DNA from: a bacterium
Lineage (GTDB): Bacteria > UBP18 > UBA7526
NCBI GenBank assembly: GCA_018903055.1
Contig: JAHIPW010000136.1
Span: 1 to 7,479 of the forward strand
Direction: 5' to 3'
DNA length: 7,479 nt
The notes under the pieces: generated by a model
Told to the model about the DNA's origin: nothing
Seen by the model: only the letters and a program-made list of their open reading frames with translations
Database searches by the model: none
In this document: positions 1 through 5,872 of the stretch, one piece after another
Layout: every line of letters begins with the position of its first letter
Position numbering within the stretch: position 1 is the stretch's first letter
Translations under genes and position numbers: made by a program

Positions 1-380
1 GCCTTAGGATAAAGATCGGCCCTCTTTATCTTCAAATAGTCCATCCATTTAAAATACTCTTTGGTATATCTCTCTGCTACCTCTCTCACCAGAGCCTTTA
101 CATCTGATTTCTGATATCTGATATCTGATTTCTTAAGTTCTCTTGCTTTGGCAATTATCTTATCATCCACATCCGTGATATTCTGAACATACTTTACCTT
201 ATAGCCTTTATACTTTAAATAGCGATAGATGACGTCAAAGGCCACATAGCATCTTGCATGGCCCAGATGGCAGTCATCATAGACCGTCACCCCACAGACA
301 TACATTCCCACTCTGCCCTTCTTTAGGGGTAAGAACCTTTCTTTCTTTCCGGTGAGGGTATTATAAACCTTAAGAGTCAT
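1..380 (-). CDS. cysS: Cysteinyl-tRNA synthetase, N-terminal part (cut by window edge)
   Basis: Charges tRNA-Cys with cysteine in the cytoplasm (class I aminoacyl-tRNA synthetase). I translated the open frame by hand from the ATG at 380; 126 residues are visible and it runs off the left edge without a stop. It starts [16 protein letters not shown], typical of CysS. It has the zinc-ligand cysteine of the active site in [10 protein letters not shown] (C29), the class I HIGH signature as HLGH (38-41), and the family block [10 protein letters not shown] (67-76). The KMSKS half and anticodon-binding domain lie outside. A Shine-Dalgarno AAGGA sits just upstream, and the gene starts 22 bp after the membrane-protein stop, so co-transcription is likely. 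Residues 83-93 ([11 protein letters not shown]) have no counterpart in CysS sequences I know and are encoded by a heptamer repeat. Identity is secure. Confidence 0.95.
   Translation of the reverse strand, partial: MTLKVYNTLTGKKERFLPLKKGRVGMYVCGVTVYDDCHLGHARCYVAFDVIYRYLKYKGYKVKYVQNITDVDDKIIAKARELKKSDIRYQKSDVKALVREVAERYTKEYFKWMDYLKIKRADLYPK
102..133. repeat. Heptamer tandem repeat inside cysS
   Basis: Four consecutive 7-bp units are seen on the plus strand: ATCTGAT, TTCTGAT, ATCTGAT, ATCTGAT (102-129), followed by a partial TTCT. The array lies in frame within cysS and encodes residues 83-93. The same CTGAT-rich vocabulary recurs in the intergenic mosaic at 2396-2490, so this looks like a family of dispersed short repeats that has entered a coding region. 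Confidence 0.8.
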
Positions 381-402
381 TATTTTCTTCCTTATTTAAA
401 GT

Positions 403-822
403 CTATCTTTTTATGTGCTTTCGCTTAGTCAGGCGCTCTCCTAAATATCCGCCTAAAGTACAGGATGGAAGAATAGTTAATACAGCATATAAGTCTATCG
501 GTCGCCAGGTAGTATTTATGACTATTGGCCAGTAGCTTAGAATTACTAGTAATATCCCTAATGTTAAACCATATAACCAGCCACGCCTTCGCATAATCCA
601 GCCTGCCCAAAGACCACCCAGCAAGGCGGTAGGGGCGTAATGAATAATTAAAGTAGAGATTTGCATCGCAGTTCGTGGTGTTAAATTAATTTTTAAAAGA
701 ATGTGATGGAAATTAAAGGCGGCGTGACCAAAAAATAGCTTAGCAGTTCCAACAGTAATTATTCCTCCCCCGATTATTGCTAACAAAAATTTACTAATTT
801 TTATTAAGGTTTTCTTTTGCAT
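403..822 (-). CDS. Small membrane protein of unknown function, four predicted helices
   Basis: I do not recognise the family. The 139-residue product (counting from the ATG at 822) has four hydrophobic stretches, at about 10-31, 58-76, 82-103 and 110-128. Basic clusters lie at the N-terminus, after helix 2 (MRRRGW) and at the C-terminus (ERLTKRKHIKR), so it is probably an inner-membrane protein. By the positive-inside rule the basic ends would be cytoplasmic. I chose the ATG at 822 because AAGGGAG sits 5 nt upstream (828-834). An in-frame TTG at 858 would add 12 Lys-rich residues, but it has no good ribosome-binding site and would swallow this one. The gene lies 39 bp after the stop of the upstream primase and 22 bp before cysS, so it is probably in the same transcript. 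No catalytic motif is visible. Confidence 0.75.
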   Translation of the reverse strand: MQKKTLIKISKFLLAIIGGGIITVGTAKLFFGHAAFNFHHILLKINLTPRTAMQISTLIIHYAPTALLGGLWAGWIMRRRGWLYGLTLGILLVILSYWPIVINTTWRPIDLYAVLTILPSCTLGGYLGERLTKRKHIKR

Positions 823-861
823 GTCGGCTCCCTTCTTCTTTCCCTTCCTTTTTGCCAACTT

Positions 862-2364
862 CTAATCTATTCTCTTACGTCTCGAAGCCAAGGCCTCCAG
901 TCTATGCCCACAGTCTGGCTGGCCGCCAGCCGCCAGCCGCCAGCCGCCAGCCGCCAGAGGCGAGCCTCGCCCAAAAGGGCGGGAGGCGAGCTTCGCCCCG
1001 ATGGGCGAGGGACAGAAGCCTCTTCTCTGATGATGCCGGCAGGTAAAATCCTCCAAATCATCAACGCCGGTCTGAATCATCCCGCAATAGACCCGGGCCC
1101 AGAAGTCAGCCCGCGTGACAGAATCGTATTTCTCCCAATCGATCATCCATCCATAATCCTTCTGGTAGTAGGAGTGGATGAGTCCGGCAATATGCTTCGG
1201 ATGCCATCCCAGGCAAAGGAAAGCGCGGCAAAAGTGAAGGATATTGGTAGGAACAAGGAGAGCCGGACAGGGTGACCGGAGGATATGGCGAAGACAAGGA
1301 GGTAAGGATTCCCAATCGATTCTTTTATCATAATCTTTTAAGTATCTCTTTCTGTCAAACTCCTGATGAAATTTATAAAGTTTAGAGTCTTTATAATCCT
1401 CTAAGACTCTTCCCCAGCCCCGGGAGGCATCGGGGATAACAGTACTTACCTCCTTAGCATATTCTATTGCCTTCTTATAATCGCGTCGGATTTCAAAGAC
1501 CTTCCGGTAGGATAGTCTATTTCTGGGAACTACCATATAGACCGGGGTCGCTTCAGAGACCTCCTTGCCTGCCCGATGGGGATTAATCTTATGCTTCTGG
1601 TGGGCAGAAAAAGAGAGGCGAATGGTGCGCATGAAAAGTGGATCCCCATACTGGGTAAGGTCCAGTGAGATGCCCTCCCGTGGATGATGATTAGTGCCGG
1701 GAGCGGTATCAGAGATAGTAACGGGCAAAGGACTTGACTTCTTTGTCTCTGCCATGAAACGGTGGCAGAGGAATTCCATGAGGCGCCCTATAGCGCTATA
1801 GGCCTTCCCGGGTTTTAAAGGAATCGGCCCTTGACGCTTAATGTCACTGGGAACCAGGGTGCGGTATTTCTCCTTGAGTGTGGGATTTAGATGACCGACC
1901 TTCTCTAACTCCTTATGCACTGGAGAGGTAAAGGGAATACAGGAAACAAAGTGATATCCAGAGGTCGTGGTATTATTAATGTGGGGGATATGGTATTCCT
2001 CAAGAACCCTTTCGATGGTAGAATAGATGGGCTCCATCTTTTCAAAACTACCTAGTTGATCGGTATAGAGCCCAGCTAAAGAATCGAGGTTAAAGTATTC
2101 TATATCCAGAATAGCCAGGGTAGCTTTCTTATCCCAGACCGCCCGAAAGAGGTCCAATCCCTTCTCTAAAAGGCGCACCATATCTCTATTATCCACGACC
2201 ATTATGGGAAAGGAGTATCCTTCCCGCTGCAAGGCCTCTCCCGAACCTACTAAGTACTCGCAAGCGAAGGAGGAAGAGTCATTAAATCTTCCTCCACAAT
2301 ATTGGGCTAATCTCTCCCTGATATGGGAATGACGATAGTATTCAACCCGGTTCTTCATACTCAT
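862..2364 (-). CDS. Archaeo-eukaryotic-type primase with PriS-like core and PriL-CTD-like domain (paralogue 1)
   Basis: Probable AEP-superfamily primase/polymerase of 500 residues. Core motifs seen: LDIEYFN (86-92; acidic D87 and E89, a D-x-E form of the usual DxD), SGYHF (135-139; H138), and LDLTQYGD (234-241; D235) followed by MRTIRLSFSAHQKHK. The last block resembles the PriS segment where an acidic residue precedes R-x-P-x-S-x-H-x-K. From about 354 a second domain starts LPPCLRH and contains GWHPKHIAGLI. It ends with C442 and C451, then C485, and recalls the four-cysteine iron-sulfur domain of PriL. Residues 453-481 are a repeat-encoded insert; removing them restores the paralogue's C-x-Q-P-x-C-G spacing. 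Paralogue 2 lies 271 bp upstream; 28 of the first 47 aligned positions are identical. The ATG at 2364 has only a weak AGGA 11 nt upstream; the ATG at 2358 matches the paralogue's first residue and is an alternative. Substrate and role are unknown; repair, element-linked or replication priming are all possible. Confidence 0.7.
   Translation of the reverse strand: MSMKNRVEYYRHSHIRERLAQYCGGRFNDSSSFACEYLVGSGEALQREGYSFPIMVVDNRDMVRLLEKGLDLFRAVWDKKATLAILDIEYFNLDSLAGLYTDQLGSFEKMEPIYSTIERVLEEYHIPHINNTTTSGYHFVSCIPFTSPVHKELEKVGHLNPTLKEKYRTLVPSDIKRQGPIPLKPGKAYSAIGRLMEFLCHRFMAETKKSSPLPVTISDTAPGTNHHPREGISLDLTQYGDPLFMRTIRLSFSAHQKHKINPHRAGKEVSEATPVYMVVPRNRLSYRKVFEIRRDYKKAIEYAKEVSTVIPDASRGWGRVLEDYKDSKLYKFHQEFDRKRYLKDYDKRIDWESLPPCLRHILRSPCPALLVPTNILHFCRAFLCLGWHPKHIAGLIHSYYQKDYGWMIDWEKYDSVTRADFWARVYCGMIQTGVDDLEDFTCRHHQRRGFCPSPIGAKLASRPFGRGSPLAAGGWRLAAGGQPDCGHRLEALASRRKRID
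922..1009. repeat. Composite repeat inserted in frame in primase paralogue 1
   Basis: Two parts adjoin. From 922 to 956 are five perfect copies of the 7-bp unit GCCGCCA. From 958 to 983 and from 984 to 1009 are two tandem 26-bp copies that match at 21 positions. Each 26-bp copy has internal dyads, for example GGCGAG/CTCGCC (959-964/966-971), GCCC/GGGC around AAAA (969-980), and CGCCC/GGGCG (994-998/1003-1007). On the coding strand, three heptamers make a seven-residue period LAAGGWR. Base composition here is far richer in G+C than the flanking gene. Positions 922-1008 are exactly 87 bp (29 codons), the excess over the paralogue. Confidence 0.9.
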
Positions 2365-2395
2365 TTGATTTTAAATCCTAAGCAAGTTAAAAAGC

Positions 2396-2490
2396 ATATC
2401 AGGATACCAGAACATCAGAAAATTTTTCTTTAAAGTTTGATACCCTGATATTTTGATATCCTTCCTACTGATATCCTGATCTTCTGATTT
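2396..2490. repeat. Degenerate period-8 repeat array with inverted halves
   Basis: In the first half, CAG ends recur every 8 bp at 2402, 2410 and 2418. In the second half, TGAT-type cores start at 2438, 2446, 2454, 2469, 2477 and 2485, with spacings of 8, 8, 15, 8 and 8. The two halves are in opposite orientation, so the transcript could fold into a long imperfect stem. The wording (ATATCAGG, CTGATATT) is related to the heptamers inside cysS. Confidence 0.7.
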
Positions 2491-2517
2491 ACTATTTCTT
2501 GGTCATTTGGATTTTGC

Positions 2518-2536
2518 CTGCCTGTCGGCAGACAGG
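2518..2536. repeat. Short GC-rich palindrome with two alternative hairpins
   Basis: CCTGTC (2521-2526) pairs with GACAGG (2531-2536) around GGCA. CTGCC (2518-2522) can instead pair with GGCAG (2527-2531) around TGTC. The two stems are mutually exclusive. From memory, very similar palindromes are scattered through genomes of uncultivated bacteria and read as PTGRQ when translated; I could not check that here. Confidence 0.7.
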
Positions 2537-2553
2537 AACATTCGTGTTTGTTT

Positions 2554-2583
2554 ACCCCGTTGATAATTTCATATCTACGGGGT
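2554..2583. repeat. Hairpin with ACCCCGT/ACGGGGT arms
   Basis: Perfect 7-bp arms ACCCCGT (2554-2560) and ACGGGGT (2577-2583) continue after one mismatch into GATA (2562-2565) and TATC (2572-2575), leaving a six-base loop. It is a strong candidate for RNA structure on either strand, or a mobile palindromic module. There is no adjacent T-run on the minus strand, so it is not called a terminator. Confidence 0.75.
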
Positions 2584-2618
2584 TTAGTATTTAGTTTTTC
2601 GGATTTAGAGTTTAAAGA
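2584..2618. repeat. Degenerate heptamer array (TTAG-type)
   Basis: The plus strand reads as successive 7-bp units TTAGTAT, TTAGTTT, TTCGGAT, TTAGAGT, TTAAAGA. It abuts the hairpin at 2554-2583 directly and ends 17 bp before the stop codon of primase paralogue 2. It shares the period of 7 with arrays at 102, 922 and 4323, but not the unit sequence. Confidence 0.6.
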
Positions 2619-2635
2619 GGTTTCGGCAAAATCCC

Positions 2636-4045
2636 TCATTTCTTGTAGAAGTTATAGTCTGCAAGATTGAAACCGCAGGAAGGTTGCCAGCAGTAGCCCT
2701 TCTCCTGGTGGGAGAGACAGTTTAAATCCTTCTCCCCATCCAACCCAGTAGCCAAGAGACCAGCAAAGAGGCGCACATAGAAATTAGCACGAGAGGTAGC
2801 ATCGTATCTCATCCAGATATTGCCCCAGCCGTAATCCCTCTCAAACTTAGAGCGGATGAGCCCGGCAATATGTTTGGGATGCCAGCCCAACTTCATAAGC
2901 ACCCGAGTTAAGAGTTGGATATTGGTAGGTTTTAAGAGATGGTCATTGGGAAACTTCAGGCAGTGATTAACACAAGGAGGTAATAAATTATAATTAAAAG
3001 CATCGTAGGTTCGATTCCAAACTTCAGGAGGATCGTGCTCCTCTTGGGCAAAGGCCAGATGGAAATGATAGAGGGGAGCGGCCTGATAGGCCTCAATCAG
3101 CTTCTCAAAGCCCGAGGAGCATTCGGGAATTTTGGTTTCCACTTGAGCGGCATAATCTGCCGCTTTTTGAAAATTAAAGCGCATCTGGAAGAGATCATCA
3201 AGGCCTAAATCCCCTCTGGGAAGGGCAACCTGAATCGGGAAATGGCGGGCTAAATCCTCACCTGCCTTATGCCTCTCTACTTTATGTTTTTGATAACTGG
3301 AAAAGGGGCAACGAATATCGCGCATATAGAGAGGATCACCATACATAGAGAGGTCAATAGATATCGCCTCCCGTCCCAACCTTCCCCGTCCGATGGCAAC
3401 ATCAGTAGTCACCACTGGTAGGGAACGGGAACCAGCTGCTTCCTGGAGTATGAGGTGAGTAAGATACTCCATAAGCCTCCCCATTCCCTCAAAGGCCTTA
3501 CCATGACGATAGGAGACATAGCGCGGCCTCCGAGGGCCAGAAGAAGCATACTTCCCTTTCAGGGAAGGAGGGATCTTCCCCAGTCCCTCCAGTTTCAATT
3601 CTGTCTTTGTTCTTCTACTCGCCCGGGTAGAGAAATGGTATCCCTGTCCGGTCATAATGACCAGGGGATTAATCCCAAACCTTGAGAAGACCTTTAGGAT
3701 AGCCTGATAGAGCGGCCCCAATTTCTCAAAGGTCTTCCGGGGATGGGCATATGGCTCACCAGGAAAATCGATGTTAAAATACTCTATATCGAGTATCCCT
3801 AAAGTACTCTCCCGATCCCAGTTGGAACGAAAGATGTCCAGGCCCTTCTCTAAGATCCAGAGGAAGCCCTTTTTGGGAAGAGAAACAAAACCCTCGGGAT
3901 AGGCCTTCTCCCACTGCAGGGACTCTCCATAGCCAACCAGATACTCCGCAGTAAAAGATTGAGGATCACCAGCAAAGCCCCCACAGTACTGGGCAATCCT
4001 TTCTCTTACCCTCGGATCGCGATAGAATTCGACTTGATTGCGCAT
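2636..4045 (-). CDS. Archaeo-eukaryotic-type primase with PriS-like core and PriL-CTD-like domain (paralogue 2)
   Basis: Probable single-chain AEP primase of 469 residues and the cleaner of the two paralogues. N-terminal conserved block: VEFYRDPRVRERIAQYCGG (5-23). Catalytic-type motifs: LDIEYFN (85-91; D86, E88), GQGYHF (133-138; H137), and SIDLSMYGDPLYMR (229-242; D231), then IRCPFSSYQKHK (244-255). The last parallels the PriS stretch carrying the third acidic residue and the nucleotide-contacting R/S/H/K. The second domain starts LPPCVNH (355-361), continues through NIQLLTRVLMKLGWHP, and ends with C443, C452 and C457. The span from C358 to C443 (85 residues) is close to that between the first two iron-sulfur ligands of PriL as I recall them, but the last three cysteines are much closer together. 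A zinc site is also possible. The ATG at 4045 has AAGG 6 nt upstream and lies 20 bp after the DUF2934 stop, so they are probably co-transcribed. Family assignment is from motifs only; substrate and role are unknown. Confidence 0.72.
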   Translation of the reverse strand: MRNQVEFYRDPRVRERIAQYCGGFAGDPQSFTAEYLVGYGESLQWEKAYPEGFVSLPKKGFLWILEKGLDIFRSNWDRESTLGILDIEYFNIDFPGEPYAHPRKTFEKLGPLYQAILKVFSRFGINPLVIMTGQGYHFSTRASRRTKTELKLEGLGKIPPSLKGKYASSGPRRPRYVSYRHGKAFEGMGRLMEYLTHLILQEAAGSRSLPVVTTDVAIGRGRLGREAISIDLSMYGDPLYMRDIRCPFSSYQKHKVERHKAGEDLARHFPIQVALPRGDLGLDDLFQMRFNFQKAADYAAQVETKIPECSSGFEKLIEAYQAAPLYHFHLAFAQEEHDPPEVWNRTYDAFNYNLLPPCVNHCLKFPNDHLLKPTNIQLLTRVLMKLGWHPKHIAGLIRSKFERDYGWGNIWMRYDATSRANFYVRLFAGLLATGLDGEKDLNCLSHQEKGYCWQPSCGFNLADYNFYKK

Positions 4046-4065
4046 TAGAAACCTTGATTCCCGGA

Positions 4066-4278
4066 TTACTTCTCTTTCTTCACGGCGTATTGAGAGTCAA
4101 CAATCTTTTCTGCCTTAAGCCAATCCTCAAAGTCGTGGCCGTGCCTCCGGCCCCGGGCAACGAAGAACTCATGAGCTAACTTAACTATCTTCTCCCACTT
4201 CTCCCGAGGAGAAATCTCTGGCTTGGTCTCCTCCTTCTTTTCCTTCTTCTTCCTTCCTCCCATCTTTCTTCTTACCAT
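4066..4278 (-). CDS. DUF2934-family small protein
   Basis: A 70-residue protein with a Lys/Arg/Glu-rich N-terminus (residues 1-20) followed by a helical segment carrying the DUF2934 signature. The signature is KIVKLAHEFFVARG (30-43) then RRHGHDFEDWLKAEK (44-58), which matches the family pattern of a helix, R-G-R-x-x-G-x-D-x-x-D-W-x-x-A-E. Members of this bacterial family are short and of unknown function. The basic tail may bind nucleic acid, but that is inference. I chose the ATG at 4278 because AGGAGG (4288-4293) is 9 nt upstream. The in-frame GTG at 4284 would be only 3 nt from that core. It sits between glgA and the primase pair, 20 bp before the latter, so it may be a partner of the primases rather than of the glycogen enzymes. 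Confidence 0.82.
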   Translation of the reverse strand: MVRRKMGGRKKKEKKEETKPEISPREKWEKIVKLAHEFFVARGRRHGHDFEDWLKAEKIVDSQYAVKKEK

Positions 4279-4284
4279 CTTCAC

Positions 4285-4293
4285 TCACCTCCT
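4285..4293 (-). promoter_or_regulatory. Near-perfect Shine-Dalgarno of the DUF2934 gene
   Basis: AGGAGGTGA on the minus strand complements the 16S anti-Shine-Dalgarno along its length. It decides the start: 9 nt from its AGGAGG core to the ATG at 4278, against only 3 nt to the GTG at 4284. Confidence 0.8.
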
Positions 4294-4299
4294 CTCTAT

Positions 4300-4314
4300 C
4301 CCGACTACGTCGGG
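4300..4314. repeat. Perfect small palindrome CCCGAC-TAC-GTCGGG
   Basis: Six-base arms at 4300-4305 and 4309-4314 flank a three-base loop. It lies between glgA and the DUF2934 gene, just upstream of that gene's ribosome-binding site. No T-run follows on the minus strand, so it is not a factor-independent terminator. It could be a dispersed palindromic repeat or a 5' leader structure. Confidence 0.65.
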
Positions 4315-4322
4315 CAAGTTAC

Positions 4323-4378
4323 ATTGAACAATGAACATTGAACATTGACTATTGACTATTGACTATTGACTATTGACT
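4323..4378. repeat. Eight tandem heptamers overlapping the 3' end of glgA
   Basis: Eight exact 7-bp units are seen: ATTGAAC, AATGAAC, ATTGAAC, then ATTGACT five times (4344-4378). The array carries the glgA stop codon (TAG at 4356-4358) and the codons for the last few residues (SIVNSQ), and continues 33 bp past the stop. On the coding strand the unit reads AGTCAAT. Confidence 0.9.
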
Positions 4379-5840
4379 TGGAGTGCACCTCTTCAACCTT
4401 AAGATACTTCTGGTATAGGGTAAGATAATGCCGGGCTGAGTTTGTCCAAGAAAAATCCTCCCTCATACCAGTCTTTACTAAATTCCTCCAGAGCCTCTTT
4501 TGGCTATAGAAATAGAGGGCCCGTTCTACTGCTTTTAAGAGGGCTTGCGAAGAATATTCTCTAAAGACTATCCCGTTTCCCTTTCCGGTGGCGGGATCGA
4601 AGTCACTAACTGTGTCAATCAACCCTCCCGTTGCCCGGACAATGGGAACCGTCCCGTAGCGAAGGCTTATTAATTGACCCAGACCACAGGGTTCGTAGCG
4701 GGAGGGCATGAGGAAGGCGTCGCTACCCGCATATATTCTCTTAGAGAGTGGGGCATCGAACTTCAGATTAATCCCTATCTTTCCCGGGTACTTTTTAGAC
4801 AATTCCTGAAAGAGGCGATGATATCTTTCGTCACCTGTCCCCAGAATCACCAGCTGAATCTTCTCTTCCATCAATCCTTTTAGAGCCTTAAGCGTGATGT
4901 CTAACCCTTTCTGATCTGCTAAGCGGGTAATCATACCTATAAGGAATATCTCCGGGTCTTCTTCCAGGCCCTGCTCCTGCTGGAGGGCGCTTTTATTTAT
5001 TCTTTTTTTCCAGATACTTTTCACGCTATATCTTGCCTTTAGTTCTCTATCGGTCTTGGGGTTCCAGTAATGGTAGTCCAGGCCATTTATTATTCCATAG
5101 AGATCTTTTTGGCGTTTCTTTAAAACACCATCCAGGCCACAACCGAACTCCGGGGTCTGAATCTCCTGAGCATAGTGGGGGCTAACCGTAGTCAGGGCAT
5201 GGCTATAGATAATCCCCCCTTTGAGAAAATTTACTTTCCCCCAGAATTCAAGCCCCTCTATATTATACTCTGACCAATCCAGGCCGGTTAAGGGGAAGTG
5301 CTCTTTGGGGAAGAGGCCCTGATAGGCCAGATTGTGGATGGTAAGGATACTCCTGGTGCGGGAATAAAAGGGATCATTTCGATATAAGGTCTTGAGATAG
5401 ACCGGGACCAGAGCGGTCTGCCAATCATGACAATGGATGATATCTGGCTTCAAGCCTATTCTCTTGAAGAATTCCAGACTCACCCTTTGAAAGAATATGA
5501 AGCGTAGATCGTTATCTGGATAGTCGCCTTCCTTAGTAGTATAGAGCTCCGACCGGGCAAAGAACCTTTCGCATTCTACGAAATAAACCAGATGTTCGGG
5601 GAAGGGCTCATGGGAAAAGATGTTAGCCTTTATCGTCTCGCCACCGAGTGAGACCGCCAGATCCTTAATGATCAATTTCATCTTGAAACGCTGGCGGTCG
5701 ATGGCTTTATAGAGAGGCATAATACTTCTTACTTGAAGACCCAGTTGAACTAATGTCCAGGGCAAAGAGCCACAGACATCGGCCAGCCCGCCGGTCTTGG
5801 CATAGGGTAGCATCTCTGGAGTAATAAAGAGAATATTCAT
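4356..5840 (-). CDS. glgA: Glycogen synthase, ADP-glucose dependent (GT5)
   Basis: Transfers glucose from ADP-glucose to the non-reducing end of an alpha-1,4-glucan in the cytoplasm. It has 494 residues, slightly longer than typical bacterial GlgA. Family landmarks in order: KTGGLADV (15-22; K15 is the ADP-glucose-binding lysine), HCHDWQT (136-142), TIHNLAYQG (167-175), NGLDYHYWNP (252-261), TRLADQKG (305-312; R306 and K311), and RYEPCGLGQL (381-390; E383 is the active-site glutamate), then ATGGLIDTV. All key residues I know are present, so it should be active. The ATG at 5840 has AAGG 6 nt upstream and begins MNILFITPEM as expected. It starts 32 bp after glgC. The last roughly ten residues after YQKYLKV look non-homologous, and their 3' end and stop lie in a heptamer array. 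Confidence 0.97.
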   Translation of the reverse strand: MNILFITPEMLPYAKTGGLADVCGSLPWTLVQLGLQVRSIMPLYKAIDRQRFKMKLIIKDLAVSLGGETIKANIFSHEPFPEHLVYFVECERFFARSELYTTKEGDYPDNDLRFIFFQRVSLEFFKRIGLKPDIIHCHDWQTALVPVYLKTLYRNDPFYSRTRSILTIHNLAYQGLFPKEHFPLTGLDWSEYNIEGLEFWGKVNFLKGGIIYSHALTTVSPHYAQEIQTPEFGCGLDGVLKKRQKDLYGIINGLDYHYWNPKTDRELKARYSVKSIWKKRINKSALQQEQGLEEDPEIFLIGMITRLADQKGLDITLKALKGLMEEKIQLVILGTGDERYHRLFQELSKKYPGKIGINLKFDAPLSKRIYAGSDAFLMPSRYEPCGLGQLISLRYGTVPIVRATGGLIDTVSDFDPATGKGNGIVFREYSSQALLKAVERALYFYSQKRLWRNLVKTGMREDFSWTNSARHYLTLYQKYLKVEEVHSKSIVNSQ

Positions 5841-5872
5841 CCCGCACCTTTTTTATAATTTATGGGATTCAT

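Larger units (their letters stand above)
2365..2635. other. Intergenic repeat mosaic between the two primase genes
   Basis: This 271-bp gap is the longest non-coding stretch in the window and is almost wholly repeats. In order there is an octamer-period CAG/CTG array with arms TATCAGG (2397-2403) and CCTGATA (2444-2450), a GC-rich short hairpin, a larger hairpin with ACCCCGT arms, and a TTAG-rich heptamer array next to the upstream stop codon. I see no convincing sigma-70 promoter, although a promoter for the downstream genes could lie here. No hairpin is followed by a T-run on the minus strand, so I do not call a terminator. Confidence 0.8.

Noticed and set aside
817-1275. A 152-residue plus-strand open frame.
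   Set aside because: It lies antisense to primase paralogue 1 and owes part of its length to the G+C-rich repeat at 922-1009. No motif is visible.
862-2364. Primase paralogue 1 as a pseudogene.
   Set aside because: The frame is intact through the insert, all catalytic-type motifs remain, and the cysteine after the insert is kept. Loss of function is possible but not shown.
2365-2395. Sigma-70 promoter for primase paralogue 1.
   Set aside because: TATGCT-like and AT-rich bits exist, but I see no matching -35 at proper spacing, so I did not call it.
2430-2639. A 69-residue minus-strand open frame whose ATG overlaps the stop of primase paralogue 2 (ATGA).
   Set aside because: It consists of translated repeat modules (for example CLPTGRQ from the palindrome) and shows no protein-like conserved block. 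The ATGA overlap is probably chance.
3455-3685. A 76-residue plus-strand open frame.
   Set aside because: Antisense shadow of primase paralogue 2; it has no recognisable motif.
4300-4314. Rho-independent terminator after glgA.
   Set aside because: The hairpin is perfect but short and has no T-run on the minus strand. It also precedes a good ribosome-binding site.
4323-4378. Possible CRISPR array.
   Set aside because: The units are contiguous 7-mers without spacers; the same holds for the other arrays.
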